Position numbers and translations under genes: made by a program. The notes beneath the pieces are model-generated. The model did no database searches. It was not told the DNA's origin and worked only from the letters and a program-made list of their open reading frames with translations. Below are positions 1-6,623 of a stretch of 30,385 nucleotides of DNA, piece by piece (position 1 is the first letter of the stretch; each line of letters opens with the position of its first letter). The stretch spans positions 1-30,385 of the forward strand of contig JBEULE010000041.1 in assembly GCA_041287495.1 (NCBI GenBank), read 5' to 3'. The DNA comes from JAOABC01 sp041287495. Lineage in GTDB: Bacteria > Aquificota > Aquificia > Aquificales > Hydrogenothermaceae.

Positions 1-159
1 CACATATTACAGAAGATTATCGAAAGAGATAAGATGGATTATGAGAGAAAAGAATCCCCTTTAAAACCTACAGAAGACTATATAATTATAGATACAACAG
101 AAAAAAGTATAGAGGAGATTTTAGACTACATAATAAACAACCTAATTCACAAAAAATAA
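1..159 (+). CDS. cmk: Cytidylate kinase, C-terminal end (partial)
   Basis: The frame is open from the left edge and stops with TAA, giving the last 52 residues of a protein. CMP kinase phosphorylates CMP and dCMP with ATP in pyrimidine nucleotide metabolism. The tail has the family pattern: IIERDKMDYERKESPL corresponds to the conserved RDxxDxxRxxxPL stretch of the LID and CORE region, followed by EDYIIIDTTEKSIEEIL, matching the family ending in which an acidic and hydrophobic strand (IDT or DST) precedes the last helix. The gene converges on mazF with only 11 bases between the stop codons. The start and the P-loop lie outside the window, so intactness cannot be judged. The identification rests on the C-terminus alone but the match is good. 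Confidence 0.8.
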   Translation, partial: HILQKIIERDKMDYERKESPLKPTEDYIIIDTTEKSIEEILDYIINNLIHKK

Positions 160-172
160 AAATATATATTTT
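159..172. terminator. AT-only palindrome between the cmk and mazF ends
   Basis: AAAATATATATTTT is a perfect 14-base palindrome spanning the gap between the converging cmk and mazF stop codons. On either strand it has A residues before and T residues after the dyad, the shape of a weak bidirectional terminator. The stem has no G-C pair, so it would be unstable in a thermophile. It may be only base composition. Confidence 0.25.
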
Positions 173-506
173 AAGAGAATATTATTGCTTCAATAATATC
201 AAGTATTTTCTCAAGTTGTTCTTGTGGGAGTTTATCTTTAAATAAAGCTTCTCTTGCCTTGTAGTCTATACTTTTCAGTTGATCTATTAAGGCACAACCT
301 CTTATTTTTCCTACTTTAACCTCTACTTGAGTTGGATAACCTTTACATTTTGAAGTTATAGGGATTGCATAACACATTCCTGTTTTTTTATTAAAAATGT
401 AATGACTTACAACAATAGCATATCTATTCCCCCTTTGTTCATGTCCTACTGAAGGATCAAAGTTAATATGGATTATATCCCCTTTTTCTGGTATATAACT
501 TACCAT
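171..506 (-). CDS. mazF: MazF/ChpB-type endoribonuclease toxin
   Basis: This 111-residue protein has the full MazF/PemK fold signature. It has an N-terminal GDIIHINFDPSVGHEQRGNR strand-loop (the catalytic Arg is within the EQRGNR motif), then IVVS, then NKKTGMC, then the PITSK active-site strand (residues about 49-53) and KGYP, then ALIDQLKSIDYKARE. The length is normal (E. coli MazF is about 111). Family knowledge says such proteins cut mRNA at short sequences and are neutralised by the product of the upstream gene. The start ATG lies 7 bases inside the end of mazE, so translation is coupled. No frameshift or missing residue is seen, so the toxin is probably active. The cleavage specificity cannot be read from the sequence. 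Confidence 0.92.
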   Translation of the reverse strand: MVSYIPEKGDIIHINFDPSVGHEQRGNRYAIVVSHYIFNKKTGMCYAIPITSKCKGYPTQVEVKVGKIRGCALIDQLKSIDYKAREALFKDKLPQEQLEKILDIIEAIIFS

Positions 507-739
507 ATTTCTTTTCCTACTTTACCCCATTCATATTCTTCATTTTCTATATAACTTTCTTTAAAAAGCTCATTAATATCTATCTTAGGTGTCCTACTCT
601 TTTTCAATGGAATAATAACAATCTTGCCATCTTCTACTTTTATATCTACTTTATCTCCAACATCCAATCCTAGTTGTTTCAAATGTTTCTTTGGTATCTT
701 TATACCTTGAGAATTTCCCCATTTGTTTATTACATACAT
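500..739 (-). CDS. mazE: MazE-type antitoxin, AbrB-like DNA-binding protein
   Basis: This 79-residue protein starts with the SpoVT/AbrB swapped-hairpin domain: VINKWGNSQGIKIPKKHLKQLGL, then GDKVDIKVEDGKIVIIPL. The acidic C-terminal tail (residues about 54-79) ends in WGKVGKEIW, very like the E. coli MazE tail that lies in the MazF active site. The ATG at 739 has AGAGGT about 10 bases upstream. By family knowledge it binds its own promoter, alone or with MazF, and blocks the toxin. Promoter-like boxes with a repeated octamer lie just upstream (763-790). The gene order, antitoxin then toxin with overlap, is the standard one. Confidence 0.92.
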   Translation of the reverse strand: MYVINKWGNSQGIKIPKKHLKQLGLDVGDKVDIKVEDGKIVIIPLKKSRTPKIDINELFKESYIENEEYEWGKVGKEIW

Positions 740-762
740 TTTAAATCTTACCTCTTTCCCAA

Positions 763-790
763 ATTGTATACACTAAATATACACTTTCAA
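763..790 (-). promoter_or_regulatory. Probable mazEF promoter with repeated operator half-site
   Basis: On the minus strand, TTGAAA (790-785) and TACAAT (768-763) are separated by 16 bases, a good sigma-70-type pair about 24 bases upstream of the mazE start. The octamer TATACACT (plus strand) occurs at 767-774 and again at 778-785, an 11-base period that puts both copies on one helix face and covers the space between -35 and -10. MazE proteins are autorepressors, so this is the natural operator candidate. A second pair, TTGAAT and TATATT, lies slightly upstream. Confidence 0.5.
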
Positions 791-817
791 AAATTTTATT
801 CAATAACTTTATATATT

Positions 818-1249
818 TTAAAACGGTTTTATAATTACTAAAATAACTATCAAAATAAGTAAAATCGTCGGAATCTCGTTGTATATTCTGAAAAATTTTC
901 CAGATTTATTACATATACCTTTTTCAAATCTTCTCCTGACGTACTCATTATGAAAATAGAAAGCAGAAAGTAAGAAAACTAAAGCTATCTTTGCATGTAG
1001 CCAACCTCCAGACTTTAAAAGATCAGAATTTATAAATATCATAGATAATCCGGTTATAACAGTTACAACAAAAGCCGGTAAACCTATAAAGTAAAACAGC
1101 TTTTTCTCCATTACTTTTACAACTCTTACAAATCCTTCATTATCTTTGTTTTCCGCATGATAAACAAACAACCTTGGAAGATAAAATAAAACAGCCATCC
1201 AAGAGATAACAAAAACTATATGAAAAACTTTTATCCAAAGATACACCAT
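818..1249 (-). CDS. hemJ: HemJ, protoporphyrinogen IX oxidase (UPF0093)
   Basis: HemJ oxidises protoporphyrinogen IX to protoporphyrin IX in the membrane, the penultimate step of heme synthesis, in bacteria lacking HemG or HemY. The 143-residue protein has about four membrane spans and the diagnostic opening WIKVFHIVFVISWMAVLFYL, then PRLFVYHAE. The family's conserved His is residue 10. A conserved Lys is residue 87 in GGWLHAKIAL. The length matches the family (about 140-150). The ATG at 1249 has TGAGGTG five bases upstream. It is transcribed away from the response regulator across a 55-base gap. The only other heme gene in the window is hemC, far away, so there is no heme operon here. Confidence 0.9.
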   Translation of the reverse strand: MVYLWIKVFHIVFVISWMAVLFYLPRLFVYHAENKDNEGFVRVVKVMEKKLFYFIGLPAFVVTVITGLSMIFINSDLLKSGGWLHAKIALVFLLSAFYFHNEYVRRRFEKGICNKSGKFFRIYNEIPTILLILIVILVIIKPF

Positions 1250-1304
1250 TTCAACACCTCAAAAATTTTCTAATATTTTATTACATAATTCCGATAATAA
1301 AAAT

Positions 1305-1949
1305 ATGAAGGTTTTAATTATAGAGGATGATTCTTATCTTTCACAAGCTCTAAAAGAGTATCTCTCTTCTAATGCTATAGAAGCAGAGATTTTAGAAGAT
1401 GAAAGAGAATTGGAATATACTATCTCTGTAAATGAGTACGATGTGATAATTCTTGACTTAATGCTAAGATACTCAAAAGGAGAAGATATACTTAGAAAGT
1501 TAAGAGAGAAAAATATAGATACACCTGTTCTTATCATTACTGCAAAAACAAAGATTGAAGACAAAGAAAACTGTTATAACCTTGGTGCTGATGACTATCT
1601 AACAAAACCATTTGAACCAAAAGAACTGTTACTAAAAGTTAAGGCACTTGCTAACAGAATACATCTTCCAAATCTTCAAAAGATAGGAGATGTAGAAATA
1701 GATTTACAAAATAAAATAGTTAAGAAAAATGGAGAAGTTGTGAAACTTTCTAAAACGGCTTGGAATTTACTTTACTATCTCCTAAAAAGAAGGGGAGAAG
1801 TTGTTAATACAGAAAACATACTAAACTATGTTTGGGGCGGAAAAGCAGTGGGAGAAGAGATTGTTAGGTCTTATATAAAAGAGTTAAGAAAGATTTTACC
1901 GGAAGATACAATTGAAACATTTAAAGGGAGGGGATACAGATTAAAATAA
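1305..1949 (+). CDS. OmpR/PhoB-family response regulator
   Basis: This is a 214-residue two-component regulator. The receiver domain (about 1-115) has the acidic pair D8-D9 in LIIEDD, the phosphoacceptor D51 in VIILDLML, T79 in LIITAKT and K101 in LTKPFEP. The C-terminal winged helix (about 125-214) ends with VRSYIKELRKIL and FKGRGYRL, the DNA-recognition helix and hairpin of the OmpR class. It should bind promoter DNA when phosphorylated by the kinase encoded just downstream. There is no Shine-Dalgarno sequence before the ATG, and GATAAT sits only 6 bases upstream of it, so the mRNA may be leaderless. The target genes are unknown. Confidence 0.92.
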   Translation: MKVLIIEDDSYLSQALKEYLSSNAIEAEILEDERELEYTISVNEYDVIILDLMLRYSKGEDILRKLREKNIDTPVLIITAKTKIEDKENCYNLGADDYLTKPFEPKELLLKVKALANRIHLPNLQKIGDVEIDLQNKIVKKNGEVVKLSKTAWNLLYYLLKRRGEVVNTENILNYVWGGKAVGEEIVRSYIKELRKILPEDTIETFKGRGYRLK

Positions 1950-2782
1950 AGTTTGAACACAAAATCCTTGTATATTTAGGGCTCATACTTTTAGTTTCTC
2001 TATCTTTTATAAATTTTGTGAATATTTTCTTTATAAATCAACTGTGGGAAAGCTACAAAAGTGAACTTCAAACAGACACAAATAGAATATATATCCAATC
2101 TTTTGGTAAAGACCTGTTTGAAGAGAAGTATAATCAACTTACAAAACTTACAATTATGTGGGAAGGTATCCTAATTGTATCTACCATGCTACTGTTTTAT
2201 GTTGTTATAGAAAAATATGTTCGAAAAGAGCGAGAATATAAAGAGTTTCTGGAACTTATGATATTAGCAGTATCCCATAAATTTGGTAATTTCCTTGCCA
2301 CTTTAAAGATAAATTTAGATATAATAAAGTCATCATGTAATTTAAAGGCTGTAGAAAATTCAGAAAATTACACAAATGAGTTAAGCAAAGATTTACAGGT
2401 GCTTATAAAATTACTCAAAAGTAGCAACGAAGAGTCAGAAGATATCCATATAAAAGAGTTAATTTTAGATACGATAAAAAACTTTGACAAAGAGAACAGG
2501 AAGTTGATTATAGAGATATCAGACTTTAAGATAAATGCCAGAAGAGATGTTGTTGAAAATATACTTTTTATTCTGATAGATAACTGTTCTAAATACTCAA
2601 AAAGTTTTATACATATAAGGACATTCAAAGGTAAAAGTATTGTTATAAGAAATGATATCAGAAAGAGAGAGGGAGGAAGTAGCATAGGTTTAACTATTGT
2701 AGAGAAGTTCTGCCAATTAAACGGCTGGATTTTTAAAAAGAGTGTTAAAAAGGATTACTTTACAGTTTTCTTGAAGTTTTAA
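1940..2782 (+). CDS. Membrane sensor histidine kinase (start probably ATT or ATA)
   Basis: This is the kinase partner of the upstream regulator. The first usual start codon is GTG at 2018, but it has no ribosome binding site and would cut through a membrane span. The frame stays open upstream, and from ATT at 1940 it reads a charged KIKFEHK followed by the span ILVYLGLILLVSLSFINFV. GGGAGGGG (1926-1933) lies 6 bases before ATT 1940 and 12 bases before ATA 1946, and the latter overlaps the regulator's stop as ATAA. The layout is TM1, a periplasmic part of about 45 residues, TM2 (GILIVSTMLLFYVVIEKYV), a dimerisation helix with the His in AVSHKFGNF, N box LIDNCSKYS, and G box GGSSIGLTIVEKFC. The usual DxGxG motif is reduced to NDI. 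The end overlaps rpoZ tail to tail by 4 bases. Confidence 0.8.
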   Translation: MKIKFEHKILVYLGLILLVSLSFINFVNIFFINQLWESYKSELQTDTNRIYIQSFGKDLFEEKYNQLTKLTIMWEGILIVSTMLLFYVVIEKYVRKEREYKEFLELMILAVSHKFGNFLATLKINLDIIKSSCNLKAVENSENYTNELSKDLQVLIKLLKSSNEESEDIHIKELILDTIKNFDKENRKLIIEISDFKINARRDVVENILFILIDNCSKYSKSFIHIRTFKGKSIVIRNDIRKREGGSSIGLTIVEKFCQLNGWIFKKSVKKDYFTVFLKF

Positions 2783-2985
2783 TCTTTTCTCACTATCTTT
2801 GCTTTTCCAGTTGCTATCTCATCTATAGCTATAACTGTCTTTTTAAGTGGAATCCCTTCCTCTGTAACATAAGTTTCAGCACCAGTTTCGTATAACTCAA
2901 TTGCAAGTTTAGATGCAGCATGAACCAACTCATATCTACTTTTGACTTTCTTTAGGGCTTCTTCTATCAAAGGTCTTTGACTCAA
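2779..2985 (-). CDS. rpoZ: RNA polymerase omega subunit
   Basis: The omega subunit helps assemble RNA polymerase by holding the beta-prime subunit. The 68-residue protein begins SQRPLIEEALKKVKSRYELV and contains the family core SRYELVHAASKLA, followed by KKTVIAIDEIATGKAKI. A GTG at 2994 would extend the frame by three residues but lies inside the GGAGG at 2998-2994. TTG at 2985, 8 bases after GGAGG, is therefore the likely start. It follows gmk by 33 bases, the common gmk-rpoZ pair, here as the last gene of the nuo operon. The stop codon overlaps the histidine kinase stop from the other strand, leaving no room for a normal terminator. Confidence 0.92.
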   Translation of the reverse strand: MSQRPLIEEALKKVKSRYELVHAASKLAIELYETGAETYVTEEGIPLKKTVIAIDEIATGKAKIVRKD

Positions 2986-3018
2986 GGCTGACACCTCCGG
3001 AAATTTTCAAGAGCAATA

Positions 3019-3633
3019 TTATACCAGATATTTTCTTAGCTCTTCATCTTCTATAAGATTACAATCAAACTTATCTCTTCTTAACCTGTTTGACACTATT
3101 ATACATTTGATATCATTTGTAGCCTTTTCAAGATTATCGTTTATAACTATATAATCATACTCTCTCCAAGCAGGAAGTTCAGAAGTTGCTGTCTTTATAC
3201 GTTTTTCTATCTCTACTTCACTTTCTCCCCTAACTTTCATCCTTGTTGCCAACTCTTTTAGAGACGGTGGTAGTATAAATATAGTTATAACTTCCGGGAA
3301 GTTTTTCTTTACCTGTCTCATACCTTGGACATCTATAACTAAAATAACGTCAAATCCTTTCGATATAAGGTCTTCTACACTTTTTTTAGGAGTCCCATAG
3401 TAGTTACCGTGAACAACAGCATACTCAAGAAACTCTTCATTTTCTATCATCTTTTTAAATTCTTCTTCAGTTTTAAATATATAATCCACACCATCTATCT
3501 CATTTACTCTTTTCTGCCTTGTAGTTACAGTTATAATCCTCTGTAAAAAATTAAGCTCACTTAGAAGCATATTAGTTATTGTGGTTTTACCTGCTCCGGC
3601 AGGAGCAGATATTACATATAAATTACCTCTCAT
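3019..3633 (-). CDS. gmk: Guanylate kinase
   Basis: Guanylate kinase converts GMP and ATP to GDP and ADP in purine nucleotide supply. The 204 residues (normal length about 205) start with the P-loop ISAPAGAGKTT (residues 9-18; the family more often has PSGAGKST). They continue with ITVTTRQKR, the GMP-binding loop, then EFLEYAVVHGNYYGTPK and VILVIDVQGMRQVKK, then ILPPSLKELATRM and the LID segment with RGE and EKRI. All parts are present. The ATG overlaps the nuoN stop as ATGA, so its translation is coupled to the complex I operon, and rpoZ follows. This ties a nucleotide enzyme and an RNA polymerase subunit to respiratory gene expression. Confidence 0.96.
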   Translation of the reverse strand: MRGNLYVISAPAGAGKTTITNMLLSELNFLQRIITVTTRQKRVNEIDGVDYIFKTEEEFKKMIENEEFLEYAVVHGNYYGTPKKSVEDLISKGFDVILVIDVQGMRQVKKNFPEVITIFILPPSLKELATRMKVRGESEVEIEKRIKTATSELPAWREYDYIVINDNLEKATNDIKCIIVSNRLRRDKFDCNLIEDEELRKYLV

Positions 3634-5099
3634 CTGGCAATCGATACCATCACAAGGGATTGTGTAAGTAGATTAGATATATCCCAGAAGATAGCAGGAT
3701 ATATTCCAAGCAGTAGAGTTATTATAGATAGGAAAGCTATCACAGACTTTTCCATAGGCGTTAGGTAAAATCTTCTATCATCAGCAGGATCATGCATATA
3801 CATATTTGCTACTATTTTTAAATAGTAACCTGCTGACACTATACTTGTTATAACAAGAACAACGGCAAGCCACCAAACGTTAGCAGATATTAAAGCTATA
3901 AAGACTCCAAATTTACCCATAAATCCTGCTGTAGGAGGAATACCAAGCATAGAGAACATCAGTATAAGCATATATAGAGCCATTATAGGATGTTTCTTAG
4001 CAAGACCTTTAAAATCATCTATATGATTTGTCCAGCCTTCATTTTTTTCAAAAGCTGCTAAGAATATAAATCCCCCGATCGCCATAAAAACATAAACGAG
4101 AGAGTAGAATATAAGTGCCTGAAAACCTATAATGTTTCCGGAAGCAAGAGCACCAACAATATAACCTGTATGGGCTATAGAAGAGTAAGCAAGCATTCTT
4201 TTGACATCTTTCTGACGGAGTGCAACGAAGTTTCCTATAATCATAGATGCGGCAGCAAGAATAGCCCAACCATAAGCCCAAATTTCCTCACTAAAAGGAA
4301 AAGCTCCTATAATAACTCTAACTATAGCGGCGTATGTTGCAAGTTTTACGACACCACCCATGAATGCAGTTATAGGAGTAAGGGCAGATTCGTAAGCATC
4401 CGGAGTCCAGAAATGGAAAGGAACAGCAGAAGCTTTTAGAGCAAGTCCTACAATTAGAAGTAAAAGACCTCCTAACACACCAATATCAGCTTTATCTTGT
4501 ATCTCAGATGCTATTCTTATAAAATCAAAACTACCAGTTCTACCGTATATAAGAGCTATAGCATAACTAATTATAGCTGTTCCAGCACCACCAATTATTA
4601 AGTATTTGAAAGCACCTTCTTTTGATTTATAATCTCTCTTCCAAAGTCCAACAAGTATATATATAGAAACAGACATAAGCTCAAGTCCTATATAAAAAGT
4701 AACAAGATTTGGAGATGAAACCATTATCATCATCCCCAATATAGCAAACAACATAAGGTAGTAATTTTCTCCATAAAATGTTCTTTTACTTTCTATATAA
4801 GGGTTAAATACGGCAAATATTATTATAGAAGTTATCAATATCATAAACTTAAACCAAAGAGAAAAAGTATCAACTATATACAACCCAAAAAGTGTGATAT
4901 CTCCTTGTTGTATAAAGAAAATTGAAATAATTGCTAAACCAAGACCTAAAATAGCCAATGTGGAAAGGAGGTTTTTATTTTTGGTGAAAAGTTCAACAAC
5001 TAAAAGTAAAAGTGCTGTGGTTGTTATAATTATTTCCGGCATAAGAACAAAAAAGTTTGGTGTACCAAGTCCGGATACTATCTGCTGTATTATACTCAT
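3630..5099 (-). CDS. nuoN: NADH-quinone oxidoreductase subunit N
   Basis: NuoN is one of the three antiporter-like proton-pumping subunits in the membrane arm of complex I. The protein is about 489 residues with about 14 hydrophobic spans. It carries the conserved ELMSVSIYILVGLWKR (Glu in TM5) and ALKASAVPFHFWTPDAYE (the pumping Lys in the broken helix TM7). It also has AFMGGVVKLATYAA and RQKDVKRMLAYSSIAHTGYI, all typical of NuoN. Two adjacent ATG codons occur at 5102 and 5099. AGGAGG at 5111-5106 is 3 bases from the first and 6 from the second, so 5099 is preferred. It follows nuoM directly and overlaps gmk by 4 bases. Confidence 0.96.
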   Translation of the reverse strand: MSIIQQIVSGLGTPNFFVLMPEIIITTTALLLLVVELFTKNKNLLSTLAILGLGLAIISIFFIQQGDITLFGLYIVDTFSLWFKFMILITSIIIFAVFNPYIESKRTFYGENYYLMLFAILGMMIMVSSPNLVTFYIGLELMSVSIYILVGLWKRDYKSKEGAFKYLIIGGAGTAIISYAIALIYGRTGSFDFIRIASEIQDKADIGVLGGLLLLIVGLALKASAVPFHFWTPDAYESALTPITAFMGGVVKLATYAAIVRVIIGAFPFSEEIWAYGWAILAAASMIIGNFVALRQKDVKRMLAYSSIAHTGYIVGALASGNIIGFQALIFYSLVYVFMAIGGFIFLAAFEKNEGWTNHIDDFKGLAKKHPIMALYMLILMFSMLGIPPTAGFMGKFGVFIALISANVWWLAVVLVITSIVSAGYYLKIVANMYMHDPADDRRFYLTPMEKSVIAFLSIITLLLGIYPAIFWDISNLLTQSLVMVSIAR

Positions 5100-5101
5100 C
5101 A

Positions 5102-6610
5102 TTACCCTCCTACTATCTTATGGAGAACGAATTGAGATGTAGTATTTATAAGATTTATCCACCAATTTGGATAAAGACCAATAACAAACATAAATATAAC
5201 AAAAGGTAAGAAAGACCAAAGCTCAGCTTTATTCAGGTCTTTGAGATGTTCATACTCTTTTATTCTCTCTTCAGATAAAAGCTCCTCTTCAAACATCGTT
5301 TTCTTGTATAACCATAGTGTGTAAGCAGCACCTACTATTAAACTCAATCCGGCAAGAGTAGCCGTTAATACACTAACCTTAAATGTTCCAAGTAAAACAA
5401 GAAACTCTCCAACGAATCCGGATAAACCAGGTAGTCCTGCAGAAGCCATTGCAGATATCATAAATAAAGTAGCAAATACAGGAACAAACTTAGCCATACC
5501 ACCTAAATCTTTCATCTCATAACTGTGTAATCTCTCGTATATAAAGCCTGCAGCGAGGAATAGAGCTCCAGATGTAAGTCCGTGTGATATCATTGTTATT
5601 ATAGCTCCATTTACACCTTCTTGATTAAGTGCAAATGTTCCAATTGTAACAAAACCCATATGAGAAACAGATGAGTAAGCTATAAGCCTCTTTATATGAG
5701 TTTGAGCTATAGCCATCATGGCTGTATAAATTATAGCTATAACACCAAGAGCAAACATCACGGGCATAAAGTATTTTGACGCCTCCGGAAACCAAGGAAG
5801 ATTAAACCTTACAAACCCATATGTTCCCATTTTAAGTAAAACAGCGGCAAGTATAACAGAACCTGCTGTTGGAGCCTGAACGTGGGCAGCAGGAAGCCAC
5901 GTGTGGAACGGCCACATAGGAACCTTTACAGCAAATCCAAGAGCTAGAAGTAAGAAAAATATAAGTTCTAAATTATGAGGAAGTTTAACATTCAGAAGGT
6001 CAAAATAACTTGTAGATAATACACCATTAGTGTAAAAATTATATATATACATTCCTATAACACCAATAAGTAAGAAAAGGGATCCAAAAAATGTATATAT
6101 AAAAAACTTGGTTGCAGCATAAAGTCTCTCCGCATAACCCCATATACCTATTATAAGGAACATTGGAATAAGCATAACTTCCCAAAAAACATAAAAGGCG
6201 ACCAGATCCCATGCTACAAACACACCTATACAGGCAGCTTCAAGTATAAGAAAAGCTATGAAATACTCTTTAATTCTCTTCTCTATATTTGTACTCCAAA
6301 TAAAAGACACAAAGAAAGCAAGAGCAGTAAGCCATAACATTGTAAGAGAGAGGGCATCTACGCCGACTTCGTAAGAAATACCAAACTGAGGTATCCATTG
6401 ATACTTCTCGTAAAACTGTATCTTATATCCAGAAGGATCATAAATTAAAAGAAGGTAAGAAGATATTACAAAAACTACAGCCGAAGTAAAAATACTTACC
6501 GGTTTTGCCATTTTTTCATTCAAAGCAAACACAATAGCAGCAGCTATCATGGGCACGATTATTAAAGCCGAAAGTATTGGAAATCCGGCATGTACAAACT
6601 CAGGTATCAT
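5102..6610 (-). CDS. nuoM: NADH-quinone oxidoreductase subunit M
   Basis: NuoM is the second antiporter-like pumping subunit of complex I. The 502 residues form about 14 spans. Diagnostic stretches are FYVFWEVMLIPMFLIIGIWG (the conserved Glu of TM5), GFAVKVPMWPFHTWLPAAHV with the pumping Lys, QAPTAGSVILAAVLLKMGTY and QTHIKRLIAYSSVSHMGFV. A hydrophilic segment of about 30 residues follows at TLWLYKKTMFEEELLSEERI. It sits 13 bases after nuoL and runs straight into nuoN. The length fits the usual 490-510. Confidence 0.97.
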   Translation of the reverse strand: MIPEFVHAGFPILSALIIVPMIAAAIVFALNEKMAKPVSIFTSAVVFVISSYLLLIYDPSGYKIQFYEKYQWIPQFGISYEVGVDALSLTMLWLTALAFFVSFIWSTNIEKRIKEYFIAFLILEAACIGVFVAWDLVAFYVFWEVMLIPMFLIIGIWGYAERLYAATKFFIYTFFGSLFLLIGVIGMYIYNFYTNGVLSTSYFDLLNVKLPHNLELIFFLLLALGFAVKVPMWPFHTWLPAAHVQAPTAGSVILAAVLLKMGTYGFVRFNLPWFPEASKYFMPVMFALGVIAIIYTAMMAIAQTHIKRLIAYSSVSHMGFVTIGTFALNQEGVNGAIITMISHGLTSGALFLAAGFIYERLHSYEMKDLGGMAKFVPVFATLFMISAMASAGLPGLSGFVGEFLVLLGTFKVSVLTATLAGLSLIVGAAYTLWLYKKTMFEEELLSEERIKEYEHLKDLNKAELWSFLPFVIFMFVIGLYPNWWINLINTTSQFVLHKIVGG

Positions 6611-6623
6611 AATCTACCTCCTC

